Shown here one piece after another: positions 22,452 to 30,563 of a DNA stretch of 37,148 nt; the first letter of the stretch is position 1, and the number at the start of each line of letters is the position of its first letter. The DNA lies in the IMG/VR virus record IMGVR_UViG_3300023708_000978, positions 1 to 37,148 of that record. The stretch is one strand, 5' to 3'. The position numbers and the translations under genes are program-made. This DNA comes from a virus. The notes beneath the pieces are model-generated. The model saw nothing but the letters and a program-made list of their open reading frames with translations, did no database searches and had not been told where the DNA came from.

Positions 22452-25400
22452 ATGAGTACCGGCATCCTAGGTTTAGAAGACGATGAACTGAACTTGGGTG
22501 ACACGAACCCATCTTCGATTTACAAAACCTTTAACGACGCAAATGCTCAGGTGAACCACAAGGCGGCTGAACTCCGCCTTGGTCGTCCTGTTGAAGACAA
22601 GCCTCAATCTGTTGGCTCTCCTAAGCAGGAGCAGTCATCTGTCATTTCGTACCAGCCACTGTTCGGTGACATCACCGCCAAGCCTGAGACCCAGACAGCC
22701 CAGCCAAAACAGGCTGAGGGTTCAATCGCGTACCAGCCGCTGTTCTCTGACCTCGTGCCAGAGAAGAAGCCCGGCATGTTGTCGCGCATCGGTAGCGCCA
22801 TTGACTCCGGCATCACCTCATTGGCTGGCGAGAACAAGCCTGACGCCTCCAAAGTGGACGAGCAAGGTCTTGCCCAGTACAACGCAGAAGAAGCCGAGCA
22901 AAACGCTCTGGTGGCAAAACGCCGTCTTGAGCTTGGCACTGACAAACATGGCTATGCCATGAAGTTGTTCGACTCAGCAGCCGCTGGGTTTGGTAGCGCC
23001 GTGTCCGGCACGCTCGAATGGGTGGGTGACTCTGTTGGCTCTGACTCCATCCGCAGCTTGGCTCAGGCTGGCAAGCGCGAGGCTCAAGCCCTGACACCCC
23101 GTGACCAAGACACCGCACAGAAGTTGGCCGGAGCTGTTGGCTCCATGCTGGCGTTTGTCGCCCCCGGCACTGGCGCAGTCAAGGGATTGCAGTTGGCCGG
23201 TGTGGGTATCAAGGCCGCTCGCGTGGCTGGCGCTGGTGCAGCCGCTCTGATGGAATCTGCTGGCGTTGCCCAAGAGACCTACGAGAAGGCCATGTCTGAG
23301 ACTGGCAACAAAGAGCACGCCAATGAACAGGCTTGGAAAGCCTACATGACCAACTTGCCGCTCAACTGGGCGATGAACAAGGTTGGCTTGTTTGGTGACA
23401 CCGGCAGCGCAGCCAAGCAAATTGGCATGACCTTCCTGACCGAAGGCGGAGAAGAGGGTGCTCAGAGCTTAATCACCAACAAACTGGGCTACAAGCCGGT
23501 GGGCGAAGGCTTCTCAGAGTCTGTCGCCATTGGTGGCTTGGCCGGTGGCGGCTTCAAAGGCGGCCAGCTCGCACTCCAGAAATACTTCGAAGAGGCAACT
23601 CCAGAACAGAAGCAACAGATTCTCACCGACTTGCGTGAGGATGGCTCTGCCGCGCGCCAACAAGTGTTTGACGCCATGATGCAGGATGAGCGCACTGCCA
23701 ACCTGATTAAGTCGGCTGGCATCGAGAGCGCAGAAGACCCACGGTTCCAAGGTCTCGCAATCCAGATTGGCAAACTTGACCGTCAGCTTCAAGAGCTGGA
23801 CATCAAGAGCGCAGAAGAGCAAGAGAAGACGCGCAAAGAGCGCGGCGCTGATGTGCAAGCTGCGTTCGGTGACACAGCCTCCACAAGTGTTGGTGTTGGT
23901 ACTGGCGCGACTGAGCCTGTCATTCAGCGCTCATCTGTCACACCCAACGAAGAGACCAAGACACTCGAAGGTGACGCCAAGCCAGCATTGCTCGGCAACG
24001 AAGGCAGCGCCGTGGCGATGTCGCCAGAGGACATGGTTTCAAACCAAGGTGGCTGGCACGCTATCCCATTGCAAATCGACGGCAAGGCTGTGAGCAACAG
24101 CTTTGTATCTCCTAAGTTGGCAGAGACTTTTTTGTACGGCCCTATCAACAAGGAAACTGGTGAGCGCGAGGGTGGTTTCGCAAGTAATGTTGATGATGCT
24201 GAGTTCCAGATTCGCCAAGGCAAGCGCTCGAAAGAGGCTGGTGGTGGTTCGTTCTACTTCATCGAAAGCCGCGAAAAGACTGCCGCAGCTCCCACAGAAA
24301 AGACTGAGGCCGCACCAGCAGCCGTGGACACTGCAAACAAGAACAGCGCTGGATTCATGCCTGAGCCTATCGCACAGGTTCAAGCACAGGTTGATGCCGT
24401 CATGGATGGTCGCAAGTCTGCCGTCGTCGCTGGCAAGCAAGAGTCCAAGAAGCTCAAAACCAAAGGCTTGACCAAGGTAACGGTCAAAGACCCAGAGACA
24501 GGCGCTGAGTCTGTTGTGATTTCCAAAGACAAGGCTATTGGCCAGAAGGTGCAAAAGCGCATCAAGGAAGTTGGCTTCAAGCAAGCGATGGGTGAAGTGC
24601 TTGGCTACGTTGAGCCAACTGCAACTGCAACGCCAGACACAAACAACGTCGTCGTCCAGCAGATTGACAACAAGAGTGGCGAAGCCATTCAAGACCAGAT
24701 TGTTTCGCCTGAGAACGTGGACAAGGTTCCAGAAATCGAAGGCACGACCAAAGAGGTAAAGACGATTGAGGAAGGCGCAGCCAAGCGCCAGCAAGAAGTG
24801 CAAGCAGAGGAGTCGGCCAAGGTTGAAGAGCCAGCTCCTGTTGTTGAAGAGAAGGCTCCGGCACAAGTCGTGTCGAAAACTGAGCCTGAAATCGACACGT
24901 CTGTTGAACAGAAGACCGAGGAGAAACCAGCGCCCAAGGCGAAGGAAGAGAAACCGAAGAAGCAACCAACACCCAAGAAAGTCTCAGAAGCTCAGATTGA
25001 GCAAGAGGCTGTTGAGCTGTGGGAAGACAATGATGACGGCAACGTCAAGCACATTCCATTCTTCCGTCTGCCACGCGAAATCCAGAACGAGTGGATTACC
25101 GCATACGCACCCGATGATGGCGAGAAGCCATACGCATCTGCTGACCTGCATGACAAGATTGTTGCTCGTGTGCTGAACAACGCACGCAAAGACCGCATCA
25201 ACAAAGTTGCCGCTGAGAACCGCAAGAAGGCTGACCCAGAAGGCGTCTATCGCGTCACGACTGTTGGTGACACTGGCATGTCCAAGGCTGCCGTGGACAA
25301 GATTGTCGAGAGCATGATTGCCAAGTGGAAGAACCTGCCTGAAATCAAAGTCGTTGAATCAGAGGACGACTTGCCAATCCGCGCCCTGACTTCAATCAAG

Positions 25401-28400
25401 CGCAAGGGTATGGCCGGCAAGGTTCCGGGTCTGTTCTTCAACAACAAGGTTTGGTTGGTTGCTGGCAACATGCACGACAGCAAAGACGCCATCCTGACTG
25501 TTGCTCACGAAGTCACGGGTCACTTTGGTATGCGTTCTCTGTTCGGCGAAAAGCACGCTGACGTGATGATGAGCATCTACGACGGCAACGCTGCCGTTCG
25601 CAAAGCTGCTGATGCAATGGACACCAAGGAAGGCTTGGGCAAAGCAATCGCAGTTGAAGAGGTGTTGGCTGACATGTCTGAGAAAGACCCAGCCGAACTC
25701 ACAGTGCCAGAGAAGTCTGCATTGCGTAAGCTGTACGAAGCAATCCGCATGTGGCTGCGCGATAACTTCAATGTGAAGTTTGTGTCTGACGAAGAGGTTC
25801 GCCAGATTGTTGCCAACGCTCGCGCCTATGTCATCGAAGGCAAAGGTGAGAAGGGTGTCGGCGGAACAGAGGCTGCTGCCAAATCTGTTAAAGATGCAAT
25901 GGCCGCGCGCGCTGGCGTGCCAACTTTTTACTCTGCACTGGAGCGCGGATTCCGCACATCAAAGCAAGAGAACATGCCAGCCGACCAGTGGAAGTCTTGG
26001 CTTGCAAGCAAGGCTCCGAGCCTTGGCATCCGCAAGGAAGAGATTGAGTGGACTGGTATCAATGAGTGGCTCGACTTGCAACAAGGCAAAGTCACCAAAG
26101 AGGAAGTGCTCAACTTCATTGGTGGCAACAAGCTGCACTTGAACGATGTGTTCTTGAAGTCTGGCATGTCTGATGAAGAGCTTGCTGAGTTGGTTGACCA
26201 GCTTGGTGAAGACTCATCGACCATGAGCCGTGATGACATGCTTGATGTTGTAACTCACGAGTACGGATGGAAGGCAGACCGTCTTGGTTTGGCTCGTCAT
26301 CGCAAGTACACCGAAGAGGGTGGCGACGACTACGTTGAACTCATCCTCACAAACCCAAACATTGCCCCATATAAGCAGGGCGACAAGACTCACTTTGGTG
26401 ACATCTCAGAAGGCAAGGCAATTGGATGGTTACGTATGCTTGTTCGTAGTGACAGCAAGGGTGAGCCTGTTCTGTTCTTGGAAGAGATTCAAAGTCAGCG
26501 CGGTCAAGATGGTCGCGACATTGGTTTTGGCGACGAAGAGGGCAAGGTTCCTGATGCGCCATTCGTGAAAGACACAAAGGCATGGACTGCGCTACTGTTG
26601 AAGCGTGCGATTGCCTACGCCCAAGAGCAAGGCATCTCCAAGATTGCATGGACACATGGCGACCAACAAGTTGAGCGCTACAAACTGTCCAAGCAAATTG
26701 AAACTCTGCGCGTCAACAAGAATGATGACGGCACGATTGACCTTGGCTACGCCCCACCCGGAGGCGGAAACATTCGCAAGTTGAAAACTGGCCTGAATCA
26801 AGAGGCGCTTGCTGGCTACATCGGCAAAGACATGGCCGACAACATTGCTGCACAGACTGAGCAGACCAAAGATTACAAAGGTCTCGACCTCGATGCTGGT
26901 GGTGATGGTGTTCGCCATTACTACAACAGCGTGGTTCCATCTGTTGCAAAAGATGTGCTCAAGAACTTTGATGGCAAAGTTGAGGTGATGACGGTTGAAG
27001 GCACTGGCCAACAACTTGGCTTTGTTGTGCCTGAGAAATTGCAGAAGCAGGTTGCAGAAGATGGCTTGCCGATGTTCCGCGCCCGTGAGTATGAAGACCA
27101 GTTCGCTGACCTTCCTGCACACGTTCGTGCAATGGCGATTGCCAAAGGTCACGTCAGCCCACCATCAATCCGTGAGCGTCTCGAAGCGCTCAAGCCAAAC
27201 ATGTGGCGTCGTGTTGTGCAAGGCACGTTCGACAAATTCCACTCGGTCAAAGACATCGACCTCAAGGCATACATGCAACTGCGACTGTCGAACAGTTTGC
27301 AGGATGGCGCTGTGTCTGGTCTGTTGCACTACGGCCAAGTGTTTGATGATGACGGCGCACTCAACATCAAGAAAGACACAAAGGGCTTGCTCGATGTGTT
27401 GTCTGATGTCGGCCCAGAGGTTGACCGCTTCCTGTTGTGGATTGCCGCCAACCGTGCTGGTGAACTCAAGAAGCAAGACCGCGAACGATTCTTCACTGAT
27501 GACGAGATTGCAAACCTCAAGCGCTTGAACCTCGGCACGATGAAGGATGGCAAGTCTCGCGTGTCCACCTACGTCAAGACACTGCAAGGCATGAACGAGT
27601 TGAACCGTTCTGTTCTGGATGTGGCAAAGCAAACCGGCTTGATTGACGCAGAGGCATACAAGAAGTTCGCCGCTGACATCTGGTATATCCCGTTCTATCG
27701 TCAGATGGATGATGACCGCACGCTGTCTGCTGCACAGACTACATCTGGTCACGTCAGCCAGTATCTGTCCAAGTCTCTCAAGGGCAGCTCTCGCGGCGTG
27801 AACGACTTGATGGAAAACGTGTTGATGAACTGGTCGCACATCCTGTCTGCGTCGATGAAGAACAAGGCTGCTGTCGCAACTTTGGACTCTGCATCGCAGA
27901 TGGGTGGCATCGTCACCAAGTTGAAGGCTGTTGACTCTGAGTTTGGCAAAGCACCGAACGGTGAAATGATTCCGCTCAAGCACACAGTCAAGGTGATGGA
28001 GAGCGGTAAGCCAGTTCACTACGAAATCAACGATGAGTTCCTGCTTGCATCTCTTGATTCTGTTGCAACGATGGGTGGCAGCAACGTGCTGCTCGATGTT
28101 GCGCGCAACTTCAAGACAACGCTGACTCGCTTCATCTCTTTGTCTCCCACATTCAAGATTAACAACTTGATTCGCGACTCAGTGCAATCGCTCGCTCTGT
28201 CGGACAACGGTAAGAATCCTTTGGCCAACGCACTTGAAGGCTATCGCGCCTACAAAGATGACCGTGCATCTGCGCTGGTTGGTGGCGGTCTGTTTGCAAT
28301 GGGCAACGCATTCGACGGCGACCAAGCTGCGAACGTGAAGCGCTTGCTCAAGTCTGGCGTGAAGAAAGAAGACGTTCTCACAACAACTGAGAAGGCGAAG

Positions 28401-29708
28401 GCATGGTTCGGTAAGTACCAAGACAAGTACGACGAAATCAGCGACGCGATGGAAAACGCAAACCGCATTGCGCTCTACAACAAGATGCGCTCCAACGGTG
28501 CGACTCACCTCGAAGCTGCTTACGCTGCTCGCGACCTGCAAGACTTCTCATTGCAAGGCGGCTGGGAAGCTATGCGCTACGCCAGCCAAGTGTTGCCGTA
28601 CTTCAACGCCCGTCTGCAAGGTCTCTACAAGATTGGCCGCGACGGTATCGACCCAATGCGCTCAGTCATGTTTGGCAACCCAACAGATTCAGAGCGTCAG
28701 AAGGCTGCCAAGTTTGGTGTTGTGCTCGGCGCAATCACTGCTGTTGAGTTGGCGCTGTACTTGGCACAGAAGGATGACGACGACTGGAAGAAGCGTGAGG
28801 AGTGGGACAAGGATGCGTTCTACTGGCTCAAGGTTGGTGACGTTGCTGTCCGTGTGCCGAAGCCATTTGAACTCGGTGCAATCGGCACAGCCATTGGCCG
28901 CGCAACAGAACAGTTGGTTGACTCCAACGTAGAGGGCAAAGTCTTCGGTCAACGCATGTTGGCTCTGTTGCATGACAACTTTGCAATCAACCCTGTGCCA
29001 CAGATGGTTCGTCCAATCTACGACCTGTCTCGCAATAAGGATGGATTCACTGACCGACCAATCGAGTCGATGGGTATGGAGCGTCTGTCGAAGGCGAACC
29101 GCGTCAACGCTGGCACGTCGAACGTGGCTGTTGGCTTGGCCAAGATTAACCAGATGTTTGCTGAGGCAGCGTCTGCTGTCACTGGTGCGAACCCAGAGAA
29201 CTTGCAGCTCTCACCAATCCAGATGGATTACATGGTGCGCGGCTACTTGGGTTGGGTCGGCACTGCGATGCAAGCGTCTGGCGACTTCCTGTTGAACCCG
29301 CTCAAGCCCGGTGAGACTCCTGACAAGCGCATCGACGACATCTTTGTGGTGGGCAACTTCGTGAAGTCCATGCCACAGTCACAGTCAAAGTACATCACCT
29401 CGTTCTACGAGAATGCAAAAGAGATTGCGACAGCGGCTTCTGACTATCGGATGTACCTGAACTCAGGCGAAACAGCCAAGGCTGCTGAGTTGATGACAGA
29501 GAAGCGTGACCTCATCACCTTGAACAAGCTCTACACACAGACGGCAGATAACCTGTCAAAAGTGGGCAAGCGAATCAAGATGGTTCAGGACAATGAACAG
29601 ATGGATGGGGAGGCCAAGCGGGTTGAGATTGACCGCCTGAACGCCCTGAAATCTGACATTGCCAAGCGAGCAGAAGAGATTCGCATCCGACGCTCGCGGA
29701 TGAACTAG
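22452..29708 (+). CDS. giant multidomain virion protein, LPD38-type
   Basis: This 2418-residue protein is the largest in the window and probably enters the cell with the DNA. Regions in order: short N-terminal repeats (YQPLFGDI at 67, YQPLFSDL at 94). A helical, partly hydrophobic segment covers about 190-330. Glu/Lys/Pro-rich disordered stretches cover about 450-880. A zincin-like metallopeptidase carries H1019-E-V-T-G-H1024 followed by FGMRSLFG. A conserved phage module at about 1155-1540 contains FLEEIQSQ and KIAWTHGDQQVERY. A region at about 1885-2100 (TRFISLSPTFKINNLIRDS) resembles large polyvalent protein associated domain 38. The C-terminus (about 2330-2418) is coiled coil. It matches T7 gp16-like or Bcep22-type giant proteins in place. 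Domain names are by eye. Confidence 0.75.
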   Translation: MSTGILGLEDDELNLGDTNPSSIYKTFNDANAQVNHKAAELRLGRPVEDKPQSVGSPKQEQSSVISYQPLFGDITAKPETQTAQPKQAEGSIAYQPLFSDLVPEKKPGMLSRIGSAIDSGITSLAGENKPDASKVDEQGLAQYNAEEAEQNALVAKRRLELGTDKHGYAMKLFDSAAAGFGSAVSGTLEWVGDSVGSDSIRSLAQAGKREAQALTPRDQDTAQKLAGAVGSMLAFVAPGTGAVKGLQLAGVGIKAARVAGAGAAALMESAGVAQETYEKAMSETGNKEHANEQAWKAYMTNLPLNWAMNKVGLFGDTGSAAKQIGMTFLTEGGEEGAQSLITNKLGYKPVGEGFSESVAIGGLAGGGFKGGQLALQKYFEEATPEQKQQILTDLREDGSAARQQVFDAMMQDERTANLIKSAGIESAEDPRFQGLAIQIGKLDRQLQELDIKSAEEQEKTRKERGADVQAAFGDTASTSVGVGTGATEPVIQRSSVTPNEETKTLEGDAKPALLGNEGSAVAMSPEDMVSNQGGWHAIPLQIDGKAVSNSFVSPKLAETFLYGPINKETGEREGGFASNVDDAEFQIRQGKRSKEAGGGSFYFIESREKTAAAPTEKTEAAPAAVDTANKNSAGFMPEPIAQVQAQVDAVMDGRKSAVVAGKQESKKLKTKGLTKVTVKDPETGAESVVISKDKAIGQKVQKRIKEVGFKQAMGEVLGYVEPTATATPDTNNVVVQQIDNKSGEAIQDQIVSPENVDKVPEIEGTTKEVKTIEEGAAKRQQEVQAEESAKVEEPAPVVEEKAPAQVVSKTEPEIDTSVEQKTEEKPAPKAKEEKPKKQPTPKKVSEAQIEQEAVELWEDNDDGNVKHIPFFRLPREIQNEWITAYAPDDGEKPYASADLHDKIVARVLNNARKDRINKVAAENRKKADPEGVYRVTTVGDTGMSKAAVDKIVESMIAKWKNLPEIKVVESEDDLPIRALTSIKRKGMAGKVPGLFFNNKVWLVAGNMHDSKDAILTVAHEVTGHFGMRSLFGEKHADVMMSIYDGNAAVRKAADAMDTKEGLGKAIAVEEVLADMSEKDPAELTVPEKSALRKLYEAIRMWLRDNFNVKFVSDEEVRQIVANARAYVIEGKGEKGVGGTEAAAKSVKDAMAARAGVPTFYSALERGFRTSKQENMPADQWKSWLASKAPSLGIRKEEIEWTGINEWLDLQQGKVTKEEVLNFIGGNKLHLNDVFLKSGMSDEELAELVDQLGEDSSTMSRDDMLDVVTHEYGWKADRLGLARHRKYTEEGGDDYVELILTNPNIAPYKQGDKTHFGDISEGKAIGWLRMLVRSDSKGEPVLFLEEIQSQRGQDGRDIGFGDEEGKVPDAPFVKDTKAWTALLLKRAIAYAQEQGISKIAWTHGDQQVERYKLSKQIETLRVNKNDDGTIDLGYAPPGGGNIRKLKTGLNQEALAGYIGKDMADNIAAQTEQTKDYKGLDLDAGGDGVRHYYNSVVPSVAKDVLKNFDGKVEVMTVEGTGQQLGFVVPEKLQKQVAEDGLPMFRAREYEDQFADLPAHVRAMAIAKGHVSPPSIRERLEALKPNMWRRVVQGTFDKFHSVKDIDLKAYMQLRLSNSLQDGAVSGLLHYGQVFDDDGALNIKKDTKGLLDVLSDVGPEVDRFLLWIAANRAGELKKQDRERFFTDDEIANLKRLNLGTMKDGKSRVSTYVKTLQGMNELNRSVLDVAKQTGLIDAEAYKKFAADIWYIPFYRQMDDDRTLSAAQTTSGHVSQYLSKSLKGSSRGVNDLMENVLMNWSHILSASMKNKAAVATLDSASQMGGIVTKLKAVDSEFGKAPNGEMIPLKHTVKVMESGKPVHYEINDEFLLASLDSVATMGGSNVLLDVARNFKTTLTRFISLSPTFKINNLIRDSVQSLALSDNGKNPLANALEGYRAYKDDRASALVGGGLFAMGNAFDGDQAANVKRLLKSGVKKEDVLTTTEKAKAWFGKYQDKYDEISDAMENANRIALYNKMRSNGATHLEAAYAARDLQDFSLQGGWEAMRYASQVLPYFNARLQGLYKIGRDGIDPMRSVMFGNPTDSERQKAAKFGVVLGAITAVELALYLAQKDDDDWKKREEWDKDAFYWLKVGDVAVRVPKPFELGAIGTAIGRATEQLVDSNVEGKVFGQRMLALLHDNFAINPVPQMVRPIYDLSRNKDGFTDRPIESMGMERLSKANRVNAGTSNVAVGLAKINQMFAEAASAVTGANPENLQLSPIQMDYMVRGYLGWVGTAMQASGDFLLNPLKPGETPDKRIDDIFVVGNFVKSMPQSQSKYITSFYENAKEIATAASDYRMYLNSGETAKAAELMTEKRDLITLNKLYTQTADNLSKVGKRIKMVQDNEQMDGEAKRVEIDRLNALKSDIAKRAEEIRIRRSRMN

Positions 29709-30184
29709 AGACCCAGACTGACGGCCATCACCTTGGGAGGCACATTCCCTCGGTTGATGGCTGCGTTCTCTATGACGTGAGCCATAGCGTTTTGCAGCTC
29801 GCGGCGGGTGCAGTCCTTCTGCATCTGGTCTGTCAGGTTCAGGCCGTCACCCATAGCGTTGAACTCCTCACCGGTGCAGCCCCAAGTCCCAAGGCGCTCA
29901 TGCCGCTGGAAGACCGCACGAAGGGCTAGGGCGGCCTTATCCATCATGGCTTTCACATCCCCCTCGTAATGGGTGTAGGCGAGCGTATTGCCAAGATTCA
30001 GGCGGGATGCTAGTGTGTGCCAGTCCCGTGAGTCGGCCATGCCTTCCTTGAACTTGGACAGGCTGGTGTGGGGTATCAGTTGCAAGTCAGTCTCATTCTC
30101 TTTGCAGAACCGATAGGTGACTGGCAGGGTGTCTTTGGCATACCGAGGGCGGTACTTCTTTGCGGGTTTCTTGTTCTTGGCCAT
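29705..30184 (-). CDS. unknown protein, convergent with giant gene
   Basis: This 159-residue protein runs leftward and its stop overlaps the giant gene stop (tail to tail, 4 bp). It has a basic N-terminus (MAKNKKPAKKYRPRYAKD), likely nucleic-acid binding, and a helical body with TRRELQNAMAHVIENAAINR near the C-terminus. No known domain is recognised. Separation from integrase by the att region and repeats suggests its own promoter. It could be a regulator or a host-takeover protein. A long imperfect hairpin (29724-29761) lies inside its 3' end. Confidence 0.6.
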   Translation of the reverse strand: MAKNKKPAKKYRPRYAKDTLPVTYRFCKENETDLQLIPHTSLSKFKEGMADSRDWHTLASRLNLGNTLAYTHYEGDVKAMMDKAALALRAVFQRHERLGTWGCTGEEFNAMGDGLNLTDQMQKDCTRRELQNAMAHVIENAAINRGNVPPKVMAVSLGL

Positions 30185-30195
30185 GTGCTTCTAGG

Positions 30196-30217
30196 TGTGT
30201 CCAAATGTGTGTCCAAA
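30196..30217 (+). repeat. direct repeat TGTGTCCAAA, two copies
   Basis: TGTGTCCAAA occurs at 30196-30205 and again at 30208-30217, 12 bp apart. This is close to the arm-type site pattern seen in attP of tyrosine-integrase phages. The match to a particular integrase is not known. Confidence 0.55.
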
Positions 30218-30235
30218 CGTATGCAGGGATATGTA

Positions 30236-30255
30236 CGTTTTAGTGCGTTTTAGTG
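30236..30255 (+). repeat. tandem repeat CGTTTTAGTG x2
   Basis: A perfect 10-bp tandem repeat occupies 30236-30245 and 30246-30255, one helical turn apart. That spacing is expected for cooperative binding of a small protein such as an excisionase or a repressor. Confidence 0.55.
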
Positions 30256-30331
30256 TGCTTTTTTTTGAGGGGTGACGGGGCAGGTCGGTAGCGCAACGTC
30301 CTGAATTAACAGGGTTTTTTTCAAAACATCC

Positions 30332-30361
30332 ACCAGTTTTAGTTGAGACTTGAAAACTGGT
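30332..30361 (+). repeat. 9-bp dyad related to the tRNA anticodon arm
   Basis: ACCAGTTTT (30332-30340) is the inverse complement of AAAACTGGT (30353-30361), with a 12-base centre. Its right part (CTTGAAAAC, 30349-30357) is identical to nine bases of the tRNA anticodon loop and stem at 30504-30512. It could be a recombinase binding site or a relic of an att sequence. Confidence 0.45.
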
Positions 30362-30471
30362 TCCAAACGCTGATGGGATAAGGGTTTGCTGGGGGGTGTG
30401 TACCAAACTGTGTTTTTCCCCTACAAAGTCCTACAATCACCGGCGTTTTACTGGTAGTGTTGAGCATGTTT

Positions 30472-30559
30472 GGAAGAGTGGCAGAGTGGTCGATTGCACT
30501 GGTCTTGAAAACCAGCGTTCCGCAAGGAACCGTGAGTTCGAATCTCACCTCTTCCGCCA
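30472..30559 (+). tRNA. tRNA-Ser (anticodon TGA), CCA encoded
   Basis: The full cloverleaf is visible. The acceptor stem is 30472-30478 with 30549-30555. The anticodon stem CTGGT/ACCAG spans 30499-30503 and 30511-30515, with loop CTTGAAA and anticodon TGA at 30506-30508. The class II variable arm is GTTCC-GCAA-GGAAC. The T arm is GTGAG (30532-30536) with CTCAC (30544-30548) and TTCGAAT loop. The discriminator is G and CCA is encoded at 30557-30559. It reads UCA codons. Its 3' end lies four bases from the integrase stop, so it is the likely integration target sequence. Because phage genes flank both sides, the phage itself appears to carry the complete gene. Confidence 0.95.
30499..30559 (+). 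other. probable attachment site core (attP) in tRNA-Ser
   Basis: The 3' half of the tRNA next to an integrase gene is the classic location of a tyrosine-recombinase att core. The anticodon arm (CTGGT-CTTGAAA-ACCAG) has the inverted-repeat shape that such enzymes use as core sites. The exact crossover limits cannot be set from this sequence, since no second partial copy of the tRNA occurs in the window. Confidence 0.55.
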
Positions 30560-30563
30560 AACA

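Larger units (their letters stand above)
30185..30471. other. intergenic att-flanking region with repeats
   Basis: This 287-bp gene-free stretch lies between the leftward unknown gene and the tRNA. It contains direct repeats at 30196-30217 and 30236-30255, a long dyad at 30332-30361, a T-run at 30259-30266 and further CCAAAC motifs at 30363-30368 and 30403-30408. A possible -10 box TACAAT (30432-30437) lies about 35 bases before the tRNA. The density of repeats next to an integrase gene suggests arm-type integrase or excisionase binding sites of attP. No gene is seen. Confidence 0.45.

Noticed and set aside
24039-24965. Long antisense open frame (308 residues) opposite the giant gene
   Set aside because: Lies inside an unbroken coding frame with strong codon bias. 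The antisense translation is Leu/Arg/His-rich with no domain, the usual shadow of biased codons.
27165-28019. Antisense open frame of 284 residues opposite the giant gene
   Set aside because: Same reason: no ribosome site, and composition typical of reverse-frame shadow.
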